Source: Martinezella lusitana (lineage in GTDB: Bacteria > Pseudomonadota > Alphaproteobacteria > Rhizobiales > Rhizobiaceae). From it: a DNA stretch of 64,000 nucleotides. The position numbers and the translations under genes are program-made. The notes under the pieces were generated by a model. It saw only the letters and a program-made list of their open reading frames with translations, searched no databases and was not told the DNA's origin. The DNA is taken from NCBI RefSeq assembly GCF_014207095.1, contig NZ_JACHBG010000029.1:1-64000 (forward strand), written 5' to 3'. How positions within the stretch are numbered: the first letter of the stretch is position 1; each line of letters begins with the position of its first letter. Positions 15,848 through 25,167 of the stretch are shown here, piece after piece.

Positions 15848-16642
15848 CTACGCCGAGGCCGAGCCTGGCGAAGACAGCCAACGCTCGATTACCTCCACCA
15901 ACAATTCCGGACATTCTCTATGCGGATTGTGCCCGATGCCGGGAAGAACGCGGCACTCTCCATGCGTCCCCGCTATCCGACGAGGATGCTCGAGGGAGCC
16001 GAACTCGTCATGCTCGCCATGGATCGTCAGCTGCGGACAACGAAGCGCCAGAAGTCCAGCATCGAGGCTCCAGTCGGCAAAGGCAGGAGCCAGCCATGTG
16101 TCGATCCAGGCGTGAAGAACCCATTCGGCCTTGTCGCCATGATACCTGGTCAATCGGCTCATGCTCTCGGGCGTTTCGAATTCCTTCTCCGCAACTTTGA
16201 TCCCCGCCAAGGTCCGGTCTTCCACGAAGGCTTGCGCAGCTATGGTGATGACGGCCTTGCATTGCCGTGGCAAACTTGCCCCAGCCCAAACGGCCATGCC
16301 GCCGCCGACACTATGTCCGCAGACGATGAACTCGTTGATCGACAGGCTCTCGCAAACGAGCGGAACATATTGTTCCGCTTCCACCGCAACGAAATCCTTG
16401 CTCAGTATGTCGGTGCGGCGATCCGAATGACCGAAACCCAAACGATCGTAGGCGATGACTTGCCGATTGAGGGCCTTCGCCAGCAATCGCGGAAACTGCC
16501 GCCAAAGTGCGACGCATCCGAGCGAGTCGTGAAACAGGATCAGCGGCATCGGCGAACCCGGTTCGCGCGGCGTCCAGGATTTGGCAAAAAGCCGCCCTCC
16601 CGGGCTTTCGATCCAATGCTCCTTTTCACTGATCTCAGGCAC
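15848..16642 (-). CDS. Alpha/beta-fold hydrolase
   Basis: A 264-residue hydrolase with the nucleophile elbow GHSVGGG (Ser about 109), oxyanion region LILFHDSLG near residue 37, an acid in IHGEHDEF and a catalytic histidine in GIGHNPHRE. The start is GTG at 16642 with GGGAGGG five bases upstream. Esterase, lactonase or C-C hydrolase activity is possible. It lies 145 bases downstream of the MFS gene in the same direction, so it may share the TetR-controlled message, but the spacing would also allow its own promoter. Confidence 0.85.
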   Translation of the reverse strand: MPEISEKEHWIESPGGRLFAKSWTPREPGSPMPLILFHDSLGCVALWRQFPRLLAKALNRQVIAYDRLGFGHSDRRTDILSKDFVAVEAEQYVPLVCESLSINEFIVCGHSVGGGMAVWAGASLPRQCKAVITIAAQAFVEDRTLAGIKVAEKEFETPESMSRLTRYHGDKAEWVLHAWIDTWLAPAFADWSLDAGLLALRCPQLTIHGEHDEFGSLEHPRRIAGTHGECRVLPGIGHNPHRECPELLVEVIERWLSSPGSASA

Positions 16643-16787
16643 GTCAGCCCTCCCGAACGATATATCGATTTCAGTCTATATCGAGCATGGCCCGCAAGAG
16701 CCACCGTCATCAGCCGAAAGCTTGACCGGCTGGGTCTTCGAGAAAGGCCCCGCTCATCGGCGAGGCCTGATTTCAAAGCGAAGGCCT

Positions 16788-18014
16788 TCACTCCGCCGCT
16801 TGGGTGACGGGTGCCTCATCGGACGGCAAACGCTCACCCCCAAGGATAGTTTGCCCAAGCGCCACGATGAGAACGGTGATGAGGCTGGCTGCGACCGAGA
16901 CCCAAAAACCATTGGTCGGACCGAAACTGTCGACCACCAGACCGGAGACGAAAGCACCAAGCGCCATGCCGATACCGATGCCAGTCATCACCCAGGTCAC
17001 GCCTTCGGTGAGCATCGATTCCGGCACACGGCGCTCGATCAGGCCAAAGGCGGTGATGAAGGTCGGCGAGATCGCGACGCCGCTCAGGAAAACTGCAGAG
17101 GCAAGCAGAGCGACCGACGAACCAGCGACAAGAAGCGGTAGGGCAGTCAATGCAAGCACAGTGACGGCGATCAACAGCTGACGCTGGAGCGGCATGCTGA
17201 GATTCAATGCGCCGATCGCCAGACCGACGAGGAAGGAGCCGATGGCGTAGACGCCGATCACGATGCTCGCCGCTTCGGGCTGGCCCAGTTCCTTGGTTAT
17301 GGCGACAGCGCTGACTTCCGCAGTCGCGAAGGTCGCACCCACGAAAATCAGGGCTGCCGTGATGATCTGGACCGGGCGAAGCCAGATTGCCGAACGCTGG
17401 CGACCTTCGGAGCCCGATACACGCACCTTGGGCTCGGTCGACCGCTGCAGCAGAAACGCGATCGTCCCAAGCGCAAGGGACGCGGTACTAACGACCATTC
17501 CTGCTTCCGGAAACAGCGAAACGGCAAGGCCGACCGAAAGAGACGCACCTGCAATATAGACAAGCTCATCGGCTGCGGATTCGAAAGCGAAGGCCGTGTT
17601 CAGCTCCGGCCGGCCGCGAAAGATCTCCGTCCAGCGGGCGCGCACCATCGCCGGCATGCTGGGCATGACAGCCGAGAGGAAGGCCGCAACGAATAGTGTC
17701 CAGGCCGGCCAGCCCTGCCTTGCAGCAATGATGAGAATGGCAAAGGCGATCACGGAGACGAGCGTGGCGGGCGCAACGACGGCGCGTTGGCCGAGCCGAT
17801 CGACAAGCCTGGAAATCTGCGGTGAAACGAGCGCATTGGTGAGCGCAAAGGTCGCCGAGACGGCCCCGGCAAGCCAATACTCCCCGCGCGTCTGCGAAAG
17901 CATGGCGATGATGCCGATGGGAGCCATCGCAAATGGAAGGCGGGCGAAGAAGCCGGCGGCCGCAAAACCCTTGGCGCCCGGAACCTGGAAAATCTCTTTA
18001 TACGGATTGGACAT
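16788..18014 (-). CDS. Major facilitator superfamily transporter
   Basis: A 408-residue inner-membrane protein with about 12 hydrophobic helices. The cytoplasmic loop 2-3 motif RLVDRLGQRAVVAP, the usual MFS G-x-x-x-D-R-x-G-R variant, supports the family. The start at 18014 (MSNPYKEIFQVPGAKGF) has AAGGAG upstream; a longer reading to 18098 would cover the operators and is rejected. It is divergent from a TetR gene with three CATACG-n3-CGTATG operators between them, the classic layout of a drug or metabolite exporter induced by its substrate. The substrate is unknown. Confidence 0.88.
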   Translation of the reverse strand: MSNPYKEIFQVPGAKGFAAAGFFARLPFAMAPIGIIAMLSQTRGEYWLAGAVSATFALTNALVSPQISRLVDRLGQRAVVAPATLVSVIAFAILIIAARQGWPAWTLFVAAFLSAVMPSMPAMVRARWTEIFRGRPELNTAFAFESAADELVYIAGASLSVGLAVSLFPEAGMVVSTASLALGTIAFLLQRSTEPKVRVSGSEGRQRSAIWLRPVQIITAALIFVGATFATAEVSAVAITKELGQPEAASIVIGVYAIGSFLVGLAIGALNLSMPLQRQLLIAVTVLALTALPLLVAGSSVALLASAVFLSGVAISPTFITAFGLIERRVPESMLTEGVTWVMTGIGIGMALGAFVSGLVVDSFGPTNGFWVSVAASLITVLIVALGQTILGGERLPSDEAPVTQAAE

Positions 18015-18049
18015 CGTAATGCTCCTTGACTGAACGAAGGCGCCTAATA

Positions 18050-18117
18050 CATACGTGGCGTATGAGAGTGAGATAATTGCATACGCCACGTATGTCAACT
18101 ATCATACGCCACGTATG
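18050..18117. promoter_or_regulatory. Three TetR-type operators in the MFS/TetR divergent promoter
   Basis: Three 15-bp elements: CATACGTGGCGTATG at 18050-18064 and CATACGCCACGTATG at 18080-18094 and 18103-18117. The first is the reverse complement of the other two. All have 6-bp palindromic arms around a 3-bp centre. Their position between divergent genes marks them as binding sites for the TetR protein encoded at 18150. Confidence 0.85.
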
Positions 18118-18149
18118 CGAATTAATTGGGAAGCATGAACGGAGACAGG

Positions 18150-18743
18150 ATGCGCAAGCCCCGCAGCGAGATGATTGCCGAGACGCGGGCCAAATTGCTG
18201 GCCGCCGGCCGCGAGGCATTTGGAAGCGTTGGTTACGCGGAAGCATCCATGGACGATTTCACGGCTGCCGCCGGACTGACGCGCGGCGCGCTCTACCATC
18301 ACTTCGGCGACAAGAAAGGATTGCTGCAGGCTGTTATCAACGAAATCGATGCCGAAATGGCAGGAAGGCTTTGCGGCATTTCAGCCCAAGCGTCATCGCG
18401 CTGGCAAGGCTTTGTGGACGAGAACGTCGGTTACGTAGAGATGGCACTGGAGCCCGAGATCCAGCGCATCATGTTTCGGGATGGGCCCGCGGTGCTAGGC
18501 GACCCCTCTGGATGGCCAAGCGCGAACGGCTGTATCACCACCATTACCCAAAGTCTTCGCAGCCTTCGCGAGGAAGGAACTATCGTCGATATCGACCCGG
18601 AAGCCGGAGCTCGCCTCATCAATGCGGCAAGCAGCAGCGCAGCGCAGTGGATCGCCAACTCGGACGATCCGGAGGCTACCTCGAAACGGGCAGTCGCAGC
18701 TTTCCGTACTTTTCTCGATGGACTGTTGATCAAAAGGGACTGA
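18150..18743 (+). CDS. TetR-family transcriptional regulator
   Basis: A 197-residue repressor. The N-terminal helix-turn-helix is at about residues 10-55 (DFTAAAGLTRGALYHHFGDK, a near-canonical TetR recognition helix), followed by a helical ligand domain. The start at 18150 (MRKPRSEM) is chosen for GGAG five bases upstream; ATG 18135 and TTG 18126 are in frame but poorer. It is divergent from the MFS gene and adjacent to the three operators, so it should repress both itself and the exporter until a ligand binds. Confidence 0.9.
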   Translation: MRKPRSEMIAETRAKLLAAGREAFGSVGYAEASMDDFTAAAGLTRGALYHHFGDKKGLLQAVINEIDAEMAGRLCGISAQASSRWQGFVDENVGYVEMALEPEIQRIMFRDGPAVLGDPSGWPSANGCITTITQSLRSLREEGTIVDIDPEAGARLINAASSSAAQWIANSDDPEATSKRAVAAFRTFLDGLLIKRD

Positions 18744-18781
18744 ACGGTATCCACCCCTATGCACGGCGATAGCAGTGCTGT

Positions 18782-19564
18782 TCATTTGATCTGGCGATAG
18801 AAATCGGATGGCGGCTTTCCGAAGTGCCGGCGAAACATCGCCGTAAAGGCGCTCTGGCTGGCATAACCGCAATCGAAGGCTATATCGATCACGCGCCTGC
18901 CGCTCGCGAGCCGCTGCAAGGCAAATAACAGCCTCGCTTGCTCGCGCCATCTCCCGAAGCTCATACCCGTTTCCTTGCTGAACAGCCGATGGACGGTTTT
19001 AGCGGTCACGCCGAGCCGTTCGGCCCACTGCTCGACCGTCGAGCTATCCGAAGGGTCTTCGTTGACCGCCTCGCAAATCAGTTTGATGCGGGCATCTGCC
19101 GGCATGGGAAGATGGACGGGCAATATGTCGGAAACCCGCACTTCATCGGCAACCAGCCGCATAAGACGATCGTCCCGGCTGCCCTCCTCATAATCGCGCG
19201 GCACGTGAACGGCAGCGACAACGAGCTCGCGCAGCAGCGACGAAACCTCGATGACGCAGCTTCGTTCAGGCAGATGTCGGATCGCGGTCGCATCGATGAA
19301 GACGGTGCGGATCTTGACCTCGCCCCACATCTTCACCTCATGCTCTATGCCTGCGGCCAGCCACAATGCCCGGCTCGGCGGTACAACCCATGACCCTTCC
19401 GCCGACTGCACGATCATCACGCCCTCTATCGCATAGAGAAGCTGGCCGCGCGGATGCGAATGCCATCCCGTCGAAGACCCGTCAGGATAATTGATATCCA
19501 TCGCCGCCATTGCGCGATGCGTATCGTGAAAGTCGAGATGCTTTCGGGTCGGATCGTCCTGCAT
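18782..19564 (-). CDS. AraC-family regulator with N-terminal cupin
   Basis: A 260-residue regulator. The N-terminal cupin (about residues 20-100, with HSHPRGQLLYAIEGVM) would bind an effector. The C-terminal AraC double helix-turn-helix (about 160-258) contains WAERLGVTAKTVHRLFSKE and IAFDCGYASQSAFTAMFRRH, a strong match to the family. It is divergent from the EamA permease gene with 95 bases between the starts, so control of that permease gene is likely. Confidence 0.9.
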   Translation of the reverse strand: MQDDPTRKHLDFHDTHRAMAAMDINYPDGSSTGWHSHPRGQLLYAIEGVMIVQSAEGSWVVPPSRALWLAAGIEHEVKMWGEVKIRTVFIDATAIRHLPERSCVIEVSSLLRELVVAAVHVPRDYEEGSRDDRLMRLVADEVRVSDILPVHLPMPADARIKLICEAVNEDPSDSSTVEQWAERLGVTAKTVHRLFSKETGMSFGRWREQARLLFALQRLASGRRVIDIAFDCGYASQSAFTAMFRRHFGKPPSDFYRQIK

Positions 19565-19659
19565 GTCCCAATCCCTACAATTGTGTTCAGTATAGAGCGA
19601 TACGGACCAAACTGGAAACGGTAACCGTGGGCCTCAATGAAAGTTCACGGTTATCGATC

Positions 19660-20580
19660 ATGAAAAACAAACTCGCATTTCTCTATCCTCTCTTCGCCAT
19701 CATCCTCTGGTCCGGAAATGTGATCGTTTCCAGAATGTCCGCACACACGATCGGACCCGAGGCGATCACTTTCTATCGTCTGCTGTTTGCCGTTCTTCTG
19801 ATGAGCACCTTCGTCGCCGTTCCCGCGTGGCGAAATCGCGCCATCATCTGGCCCCACATCGGAAAATTCGCCATTCTCGGTTTCCTGGCGATGTGCCTGT
19901 TCCAAAGCCTGTCCTATCTGGCCGCCGAAACCACCACGGCAACCAACATGGCGATCTTCACGGCGTTGGCGCCGTTGCTGACTGTCGCGCTGAGTGCCAT
20001 TGTGCTGAAGGATACTCCGACCGTCGGTATGGTCGGCGGCGGCATCCTCTCGCTTGTCGGGCTCATCTATCTGGTCAGCGGCGGCAACCCGTCCAGCATC
20101 GTGGAAAACGGTATTCATCTTGGCGATCCGCTTATGCTCACAGCGGCAATGGTCTATGCGCTGTACGGCGTTTTGCTGAAACGCTGGAATCTTCCTGTCG
20201 CAGGTTGGCAGTCGACCTATATGCAGGCGATCTGCGCCCTGACGATGATGTTCCCTGCATTCCTGGCGACCCCTGCGCCGATGCGGTCATTGAATGCCGA
20301 AACACTGCCGCTCATCGCCTATGCCGGCGGCATGGCATCAGTCGTCCTGCCGTTTCTGTGGATTCGAGGCGTCCAGATCCTCGGGCCAAGCCGCTGCGCC
20401 GCCGTCATCAACCTTCTGCCGGTCTTTACGGCGCTCGCCGCCATAACGATGCTCGGTGAGCCCGTGCACAGCTACCATATCATAGGCGGCGGGCTTGCCT
20501 TGATCGGTGTCGCCAGCGCCGAAATCTTCCGTCGGCCGCTACGTGGTGCAGCTCCGATCGTTCCCGACGTCGTCGATTGA
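19660..20580 (+). CDS. EamA (DMT superfamily) metabolite permease
   Basis: A 306-residue protein with ten predicted helices formed by two EamA repeats (about residues 8-140 and 150-290). SGNVIVSRM, the N-terminal ETTTATNMAIFTALAPLLTV and the C-terminal PSRCAAVINLLPVFTALAA are conserved EamA features. Members export amino acids or other small metabolites, or import precursors. The ATG at 19660 is the first methionine of the conserved fold; no good ribosome binding site precedes it. The preceding AraC gene probably regulates it. Confidence 0.87.
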   Translation: MKNKLAFLYPLFAIILWSGNVIVSRMSAHTIGPEAITFYRLLFAVLLMSTFVAVPAWRNRAIIWPHIGKFAILGFLAMCLFQSLSYLAAETTTATNMAIFTALAPLLTVALSAIVLKDTPTVGMVGGGILSLVGLIYLVSGGNPSSIVENGIHLGDPLMLTAAMVYALYGVLLKRWNLPVAGWQSTYMQAICALTMMFPAFLATPAPMRSLNAETLPLIAYAGGMASVVLPFLWIRGVQILGPSRCAAVINLLPVFTALAAITMLGEPVHSYHIIGGGLALIGVASAEIFRRPLRGAAPIVPDVVD

Positions 20581-20608
20581 CGCAACGACTGTGGTCGACA
20601 ACGGTCGA

Positions 20609-21268
20609 TCACCAGGGCATTGCGTGGCCAAGCTCCTCGGCTAGGCTGCGCAGAAAGCGCCGCATCACCTCCGCGCGCTCTTCCGCCATGTTCCGGCCAG
20701 TCGCCGTCTGCATGGTTTCGGGCAGACGCAGGAGCTTCACCTCAAAATGGTCGACCGCATAGCGGCGATCGTCCAACGGACGGCTTTTGGCAAATGGATC
20801 CTCTCCGTCAAACAGGGAGGAGCCAAGCTGGCCGGCGATCGCGAAAACCCGTGCCAGGCCGATAGCCCCCAGGGCCTCCAGCCGGTCTGCGTCCTGTAAT
20901 GCCCGCGCCTCCAGCGTCCGCGGCGGAATATTGGCCGAGAAGCTGTGCGTGAGAATGGCGTGGCAGGTGGCCTCGATGCGGTCCGGCGCAAAGCCGAGCG
21001 AGGCCAGGATTGGCCTTGCGGCCTCGGCCGAGAACTCCGAGGCGCGTGACCGATTGGGATCGTTCTTCGGCAGGTTCACCCAATCGTGCAGATAAGCTGC
21101 AGCGATGATGACGCCTTCGTCGCCGCCGCCCTCGGTGGCCGCAATCTGCAGCGCGGCGCGCATCACCCGTCGGGCATGATTGATGTCATGACTTGCGTCA
21201 CTTCCATCGTCATGGGCCATGAATTCGGCTTCGAGCCGGGCGATCAAGTCATTGTGCTGCATTTCCAT
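20609..21268 (-). CDS. HD-domain metal-dependent phosphohydrolase (YedJ-like)
   Basis: A 219-residue HD-domain protein: H...HD...D with DINHARRVMRAAL, AAAYLHDWVNL (HD pair) and LQDADRLEALGAIG. Such proteins hydrolyse phosphate mono- or diesters of nucleotides or other small molecules. It is the last gene of the minus-strand operon, six bases after the HAD phosphatase gene. Together with the MBL-fold and HAD enzymes it suggests stepwise breakdown of an imported phosphorylated compound. The natural substrate is unknown. Confidence 0.85.
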   Translation of the reverse strand: MEMQHNDLIARLEAEFMAHDDGSDASHDINHARRVMRAALQIAATEGGGDEGVIIAAAYLHDWVNLPKNDPNRSRASEFSAEAARPILASLGFAPDRIEATCHAILTHSFSANIPPRTLEARALQDADRLEALGAIGLARVFAIAGQLGSSLFDGEDPFAKSRPLDDRRYAVDHFEVKLLRLPETMQTATGRNMAEERAEVMRRFLRSLAEELGHAMPW

Positions 21269-21274
21269 CTGCTT

Positions 21275-21922
21275 CTATCTGTTTTCGAGGATCAATCGGG
21301 AAGCGTCAGCCAATGTGTCGACGACGGGTGCTCCGGTCGCCACCAGTGCTGCGCGCGCCTGCATGCCCGTGGTCACCAGAACGGTGCGAATACCAAGCGG
21401 GCTTGCCGCGTCGAAATCGTCGACAGTGTCACCGATCATCCAGCAGCGGTCGGTCGCAACGCCGAGCGCCTCGCAGTGAGCGACGAGGCTGTCACGTTTC
21501 GAAGGATGTCCGGAGCCTGTAAAACCCTGGATCAGTCTGAAATGCTCGCCGAGACGATGATGTTCGATCAGCGTCGCGATCTGCGGATGCGGCGCCATCG
21601 ACAGCAATGACTGGCTGGCAAAAGGGGCGATGTCCTCAAGCGCGCGAATGGCGTCGACGGTCAACGGCTGGTCACGCATCACTGCGTCGTAACGGGTGAC
21701 ATAGCTGTCGCCGAGATGCTTCAACTCGTGAGACAAGGCCGTGCGACCGAGGAGAGCATCGAAATATCTAGCGAGTGGCCGTTGATAGTGATGGCGGATA
21801 TCGTCCTCCGTCACGCCCAGGCGACCGAGATCGCCAAGCGCGTCGATGGTGATCCGCGCCGTGATCGTAAAGTCGTCGAGAAGGGTGCCGTTCCAGTCCC
21901 AGATGACGTGCTTGTCTATCAA
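21275..21922 (-). CDS. HAD-family hydrolase (phosphoglycolate phosphatase-like)
   Basis: A 215-residue haloacid-dehalogenase-type phosphatase. Motif I DWNGTLLDD (nucleophile D9; the second acid is Asn as in several subfamilies), motif II SMAPHPQ, the lysine in GHPSKRDS and motif IV MIGDTVDDFDAA are all present. It overlaps the transporter ATPase gene by 4 bases, so it is translated with the importer. A role in dephosphorylating the imported compound or its product is the simplest reading. Confidence 0.88.
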   Translation of the reverse strand: MIDKHVIWDWNGTLLDDFTITARITIDALGDLGRLGVTEDDIRHHYQRPLARYFDALLGRTALSHELKHLGDSYVTRYDAVMRDQPLTVDAIRALEDIAPFASQSLLSMAPHPQIATLIEHHRLGEHFRLIQGFTGSGHPSKRDSLVAHCEALGVATDRCWMIGDTVDDFDAASPLGIRTVLVTTGMQARAALVATGAPVVDTLADASRLILENR

Positions 21923-23022
21923 TGTCCCATCTCCATGCGGCGGCCATCGGTGTCGAAATAGTGAAGGCGCTCGGCGGCAACGAATAGCTCCACCGTGCTG
22001 CCGGGTTCCAGCGCCTCGGCAAGACGCGCGCGAAAGCGCCAGCTGCCACAGTCCAGATGGATGAGCCGCTCGACCCCCATCAGTTCGGAGCGCCGAACAA
22101 AAGCTGTGAGGTGCAGCCCCTCGCCCTGGACGCCAAGCGTGACATCCTCGGCGCGAAAACCGAGGATAAACTTGCCTGGCAGATCCGTGGATCTCGGCAG
22201 ATGGATCGCTTGATCACCGCCAATCTTCACCCCGGTTTCCTCGATCTCGACCGGCGCCAGGTTCATGGAGCCGAGGAAATCGGCGACGAAGCTATTAGCT
22301 GGCTGCGAAAAGATGGCTTCCGGCCTGCCCTGTTGCTCGATATGCCCATCTCGCATCACCACCAGATGGTCGGCAAGCGCAAGCGCCTCTGTCTGGTCAT
22401 GTGTGACATAGATGGTCGTTGCGCCAATTTCCCGCTGCAGGGCTGAAAGCTCGGCGCGCATCTCGATCCGCAATTTTGTGTCGAGATTGGACAGTGGCTC
22501 ATCCATCAGAAGCACGCCTGGTCCGCGCACGATGGCGCGGGCGATGCCGACGCGTTGACGCTGGCCGCCGGAAAGCTGCGCCGGAAGACGTTCCAACAGC
22601 GCGTCTATGCGGGCAAGCTGCGCGGCTGCGAGCACACGTTTCTCGATTTCTGACTTCGCAATGCCAGCCATTCGCAGCGGGAAGGCGATATTCTCGAACA
22701 CCGTCTTGGCAGGATAAAGCGCATAGTTCTGAAAAACCATCGCCACCCCGCGGTGCTGCGGATCGATATGGGTAACATCGCGCTTGCCGAAACGAATGGT
22801 GCCGGAGGTCGCCGTTTCGAGCCCGCAGAGGCAGCGCAGCAGCGTGGTCTTACCGCATCCGGAGGGGCCAACGATCACGGTAACGCCGCCTGCCGGACAA
22901 TTGACATCCAGCCGGTCAAAGACCGGGCGCTCGGCGCCCGCCCAGAGTTTCGTCAAGCCATGGACGGTAACGGCCTGTGGTGCGAGGGCAGTTGTTGCCC
23001 TCGCTGTCATGGCAATGGTCAT
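21919..23022 (-). CDS. Carbohydrate/glycerol-phosphate-type ABC transporter ATP-binding protein (UgpC/MalK class)
   Basis: A 367-residue ATPase. Walker A GPSGCGKTT lies at about residues 53-61, signature LSGGQRQRVG, Walker B VLLMDEPLSNLD, and a C-terminal TOBE/OB regulatory domain from about 245 (FILGFRAEDVTLG). GAGGA precedes the ATG. It is 10 bases after the binding-protein gene and overlaps the HAD gene, completing a CUT1-type importer with the two permeases upstream. Confidence 0.92.
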   Translation of the reverse strand: MTIAMTARATTALAPQAVTVHGLTKLWAGAERPVFDRLDVNCPAGGVTVIVGPSGCGKTTLLRCLCGLETATSGTIRFGKRDVTHIDPQHRGVAMVFQNYALYPAKTVFENIAFPLRMAGIAKSEIEKRVLAAAQLARIDALLERLPAQLSGGQRQRVGIARAIVRGPGVLLMDEPLSNLDTKLRIEMRAELSALQREIGATTIYVTHDQTEALALADHLVVMRDGHIEQQGRPEAIFSQPANSFVADFLGSMNLAPVEIEETGVKIGGDQAIHLPRSTDLPGKFILGFRAEDVTLGVQGEGLHLTAFVRRSELMGVERLIHLDCGSWRFRARLAEALEPGSTVELFVAAERLHYFDTDGRRMEMGH

Positions 23023-23032
23023 GAACTTGTCC

Positions 23033-24292
23033 TCACTTCGTGCCGGTCAGGTCGTCCATGATGCCCGAGAGGCGCTTCATGCCGTCCTTTGCAGAGGTCG
23101 CACCCGTCAGGATTTCGTATTGGATGTCGCCGAAGTTGGATTGGAACTCGTTGTTGGCCTTGCCCGGCAACGTGTACCAATTCTGGCTCCCCTGCGTATT
23201 GATGACCTTCAGGTCCGGGTTCTGCTTATAGAAATCTCCAAGCAGTTCCGGTTTTGCCACTGCCGTCGTGTTGATCGGCGAAGACGCAGTTGCCTTGACG
23301 GTCAGCGCAACGCTTTCAGGTGTTACGAGCGACAGCAGCGCCTTGCAGGTCGCTTCCTTGCGAGCCGGGTCGGTCGCCAGCATGACGAAGCCGTTGCCCG
23401 ACGCCATGGTCACGGGTGCTGCACCATCCTTTGCCGGCATCGGCGCCAGCGCCACCTTGAATGAAGCCTTGGAAACCAGGCTGGTATAGCCGGAGGAAGA
23501 GCTCAGCAGCATCGCCACCTCGCCGGCCTGAAACATGCGGCCCGCCTCACCCCAGAACGTGCCGGGCGAAACGGCCGGCATGTAGCCTTTCTCGACCAGC
23601 CCGCGCATATAGCCCATAACCTCGACGCCGGCCGCACCACCGACACCGGACTTGCCGCCCACACCGATCATGGCGCCACCGGCGGATGCGAGCTGGCCCT
23701 CAAACATGTAGGTGTTGGGCATGTACATCAGCACACCGAACTTGTTGTTGGCCTTGTCGCTGAGCTTGGCCGCAGCCGCCTCAAGCTCCGTCCAGTTTCT
23801 CGGGGGCTTTGCCGGATCGAGGCCGGCTACCTTGAAAGCATCGGTGTTGATGAACAATGCCGGCAGAGTGACATACCACGGCATGGCATAGAGCTTGCCG
23901 TTGACACGGAAATCGTCGAGCAACCCCTTGTCCAGCTGCGCGGCGAGATCCGGCGCTGACGCCAGGCAATCGTCGAGCGGCTGTGCGCGGCCGGAATCGA
24001 CGTAGGGACGCAGCACCGCTCCCGTGACACGCACGGCGTCCGGCGTCGTGCCGGCAACGATATCGGCAAGCACCTTCTGCGTCGTGTCGAGGTCAGATTT
24101 GTTGTCGAGTTCGAGCTTCACCGGAGAGGACGGCTTTGTGCCGTTGTAGGCTTCGAAAATCTGTTTCAACACCGCACCGTTCTGCTTCTCCTGACCCGAG
24201 ACGAAGCGAAGCTCTCCGGCCGCAGCCGAGAATGCGGGAAGAAGTGCGAGTGAAATGGTGGCGATGGCAGTGGCCGAGATCAGGCGGATCAT
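23033..24292 (-). CDS. Extracellular solute-binding protein, family 1 (UgpB-like)
   Basis: A 419-residue exported protein with a signal peptide (IRLISATAIATISLALLPAF, cleavage about residue 25) and SBP_bac_1 features. They include LRFVSGQEKQNGAVLKQIF at the start, NGKLYAMPWYVTLPALFIN in the hinge region, and FWGEAGRMFQAGEVAMLLSS. The start at 24292 has GGAG upstream. The class carries sugars, polyols or glycerol-3-phosphate diesters (UgpB). Its position among phosphohydrolase genes makes a phosphorylated ligand attractive, but this is inference. Confidence 0.9.
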   Translation of the reverse strand: MIRLISATAIATISLALLPAFSAAAGELRFVSGQEKQNGAVLKQIFEAYNGTKPSSPVKLELDNKSDLDTTQKVLADIVAGTTPDAVRVTGAVLRPYVDSGRAQPLDDCLASAPDLAAQLDKGLLDDFRVNGKLYAMPWYVTLPALFINTDAFKVAGLDPAKPPRNWTELEAAAAKLSDKANNKFGVLMYMPNTYMFEGQLASAGGAMIGVGGKSGVGGAAGVEVMGYMRGLVEKGYMPAVSPGTFWGEAGRMFQAGEVAMLLSSSSGYTSLVSKASFKVALAPMPAKDGAAPVTMASGNGFVMLATDPARKEATCKALLSLVTPESVALTVKATASSPINTTAVAKPELLGDFYKQNPDLKVINTQGSQNWYTLPGKANNEFQSNFGDIQYEILTGATSAKDGMKRLSGIMDDLTGTK

Positions 24293-24321
24293 TGATAGCA
24301 CTCCAGAGTAAAAGGGAATTT

Positions 24322-25167
24322 TCAGTCGACCTGGCCGGATGTCATCGACATTCCGGCAATGAATTGCCGCTGCGCCAAGAGGAAGCCGAGCAGCAATGGA
24401 AGAACGGTGAGCGTCGCGGCGGCCATCTGCGGCCCGTATTCCGATCCAAGCTCCTGATCGAGAAAGCGGACGATGCCGAAGGGTACGGTTGCCGCGGTGT
24501 CGTTGCGCAGCACGAAGGACGGCCAGAAGTAGTCGTTCCAATGCGACACGAAGCTGAAGATTCCGAACGTCGTGATCGCCGGCCGCGCCATTGGAAAGAC
24601 GATGTGCCAGAGGATGCGAAAAGGCGACGCGCCGTCGAGCCGAGCAGATTCGAACACCGATTGCGGGATCGACAGGAAGAACTGCCGCAAGAGGAACACG
24701 CTGAACGCGGAACTGAGGAAGGGCAGGATCAGCGCGCCGTAGCTGTTGACGAGGCCAAACTGCGACAGCAGCACATAGACCGGAATTGCCGTGACCTGAT
24801 AAGGCACCATCATCGCTGCGAGCACCAGCCAGAGGCTCAGAGCCTGTCCCGCAAACCGAAGCCGGGACAAAGCATAGGCTGCGGGCACGCAGACGGCGAC
24901 CTGCCCGATGAAGATCGCGACAACCACGACGACACCGTTGAAATAGTAGCGCAGGATCGGCACGTCCTCGAAGACGCGCACATAATTTTCCAGCGTAAAT
25001 GCAGGCAGGGCGAGCAGGTTGCCGCGGAAAATATCGTCGGGCGGCGTGAAGGATGTGCGCAGCATCAGCCAGAACGGCAGCAGCATGAACACCGCCCCGA
25101 TGGCAAGGGCCAGATGAATGGTGCCCTGTTGCACGAAATAGCGGCTGCGAGAGGAGGTAAGGATCAT
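24322..25167 (-). CDS. CUT1-type ABC transporter permease (MalG/UgpE class)
   Basis: A 281-residue inner-membrane permease with six helices, the opening AIGAVFMLLPFWLMLRTSFT and the EAA loop FESARLDGASPFRILWHIVFP. The ATG at 25167 overlaps the stop of the previous permease gene by four bases (ATGA), so the pair is coupled. The frame runs upstream through the previous gene, but only this start makes sense. Confidence 0.92.
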   Translation of the reverse strand: MILTSSRSRYFVQQGTIHLALAIGAVFMLLPFWLMLRTSFTPPDDIFRGNLLALPAFTLENYVRVFEDVPILRYYFNGVVVVVAIFIGQVAVCVPAAYALSRLRFAGQALSLWLVLAAMMVPYQVTAIPVYVLLSQFGLVNSYGALILPFLSSAFSVFLLRQFFLSIPQSVFESARLDGASPFRILWHIVFPMARPAITTFGIFSFVSHWNDYFWPSFVLRNDTAATVPFGIVRFLDQELGSEYGPQMAAATLTVLPLLLGFLLAQRQFIAGMSMTSGQVD

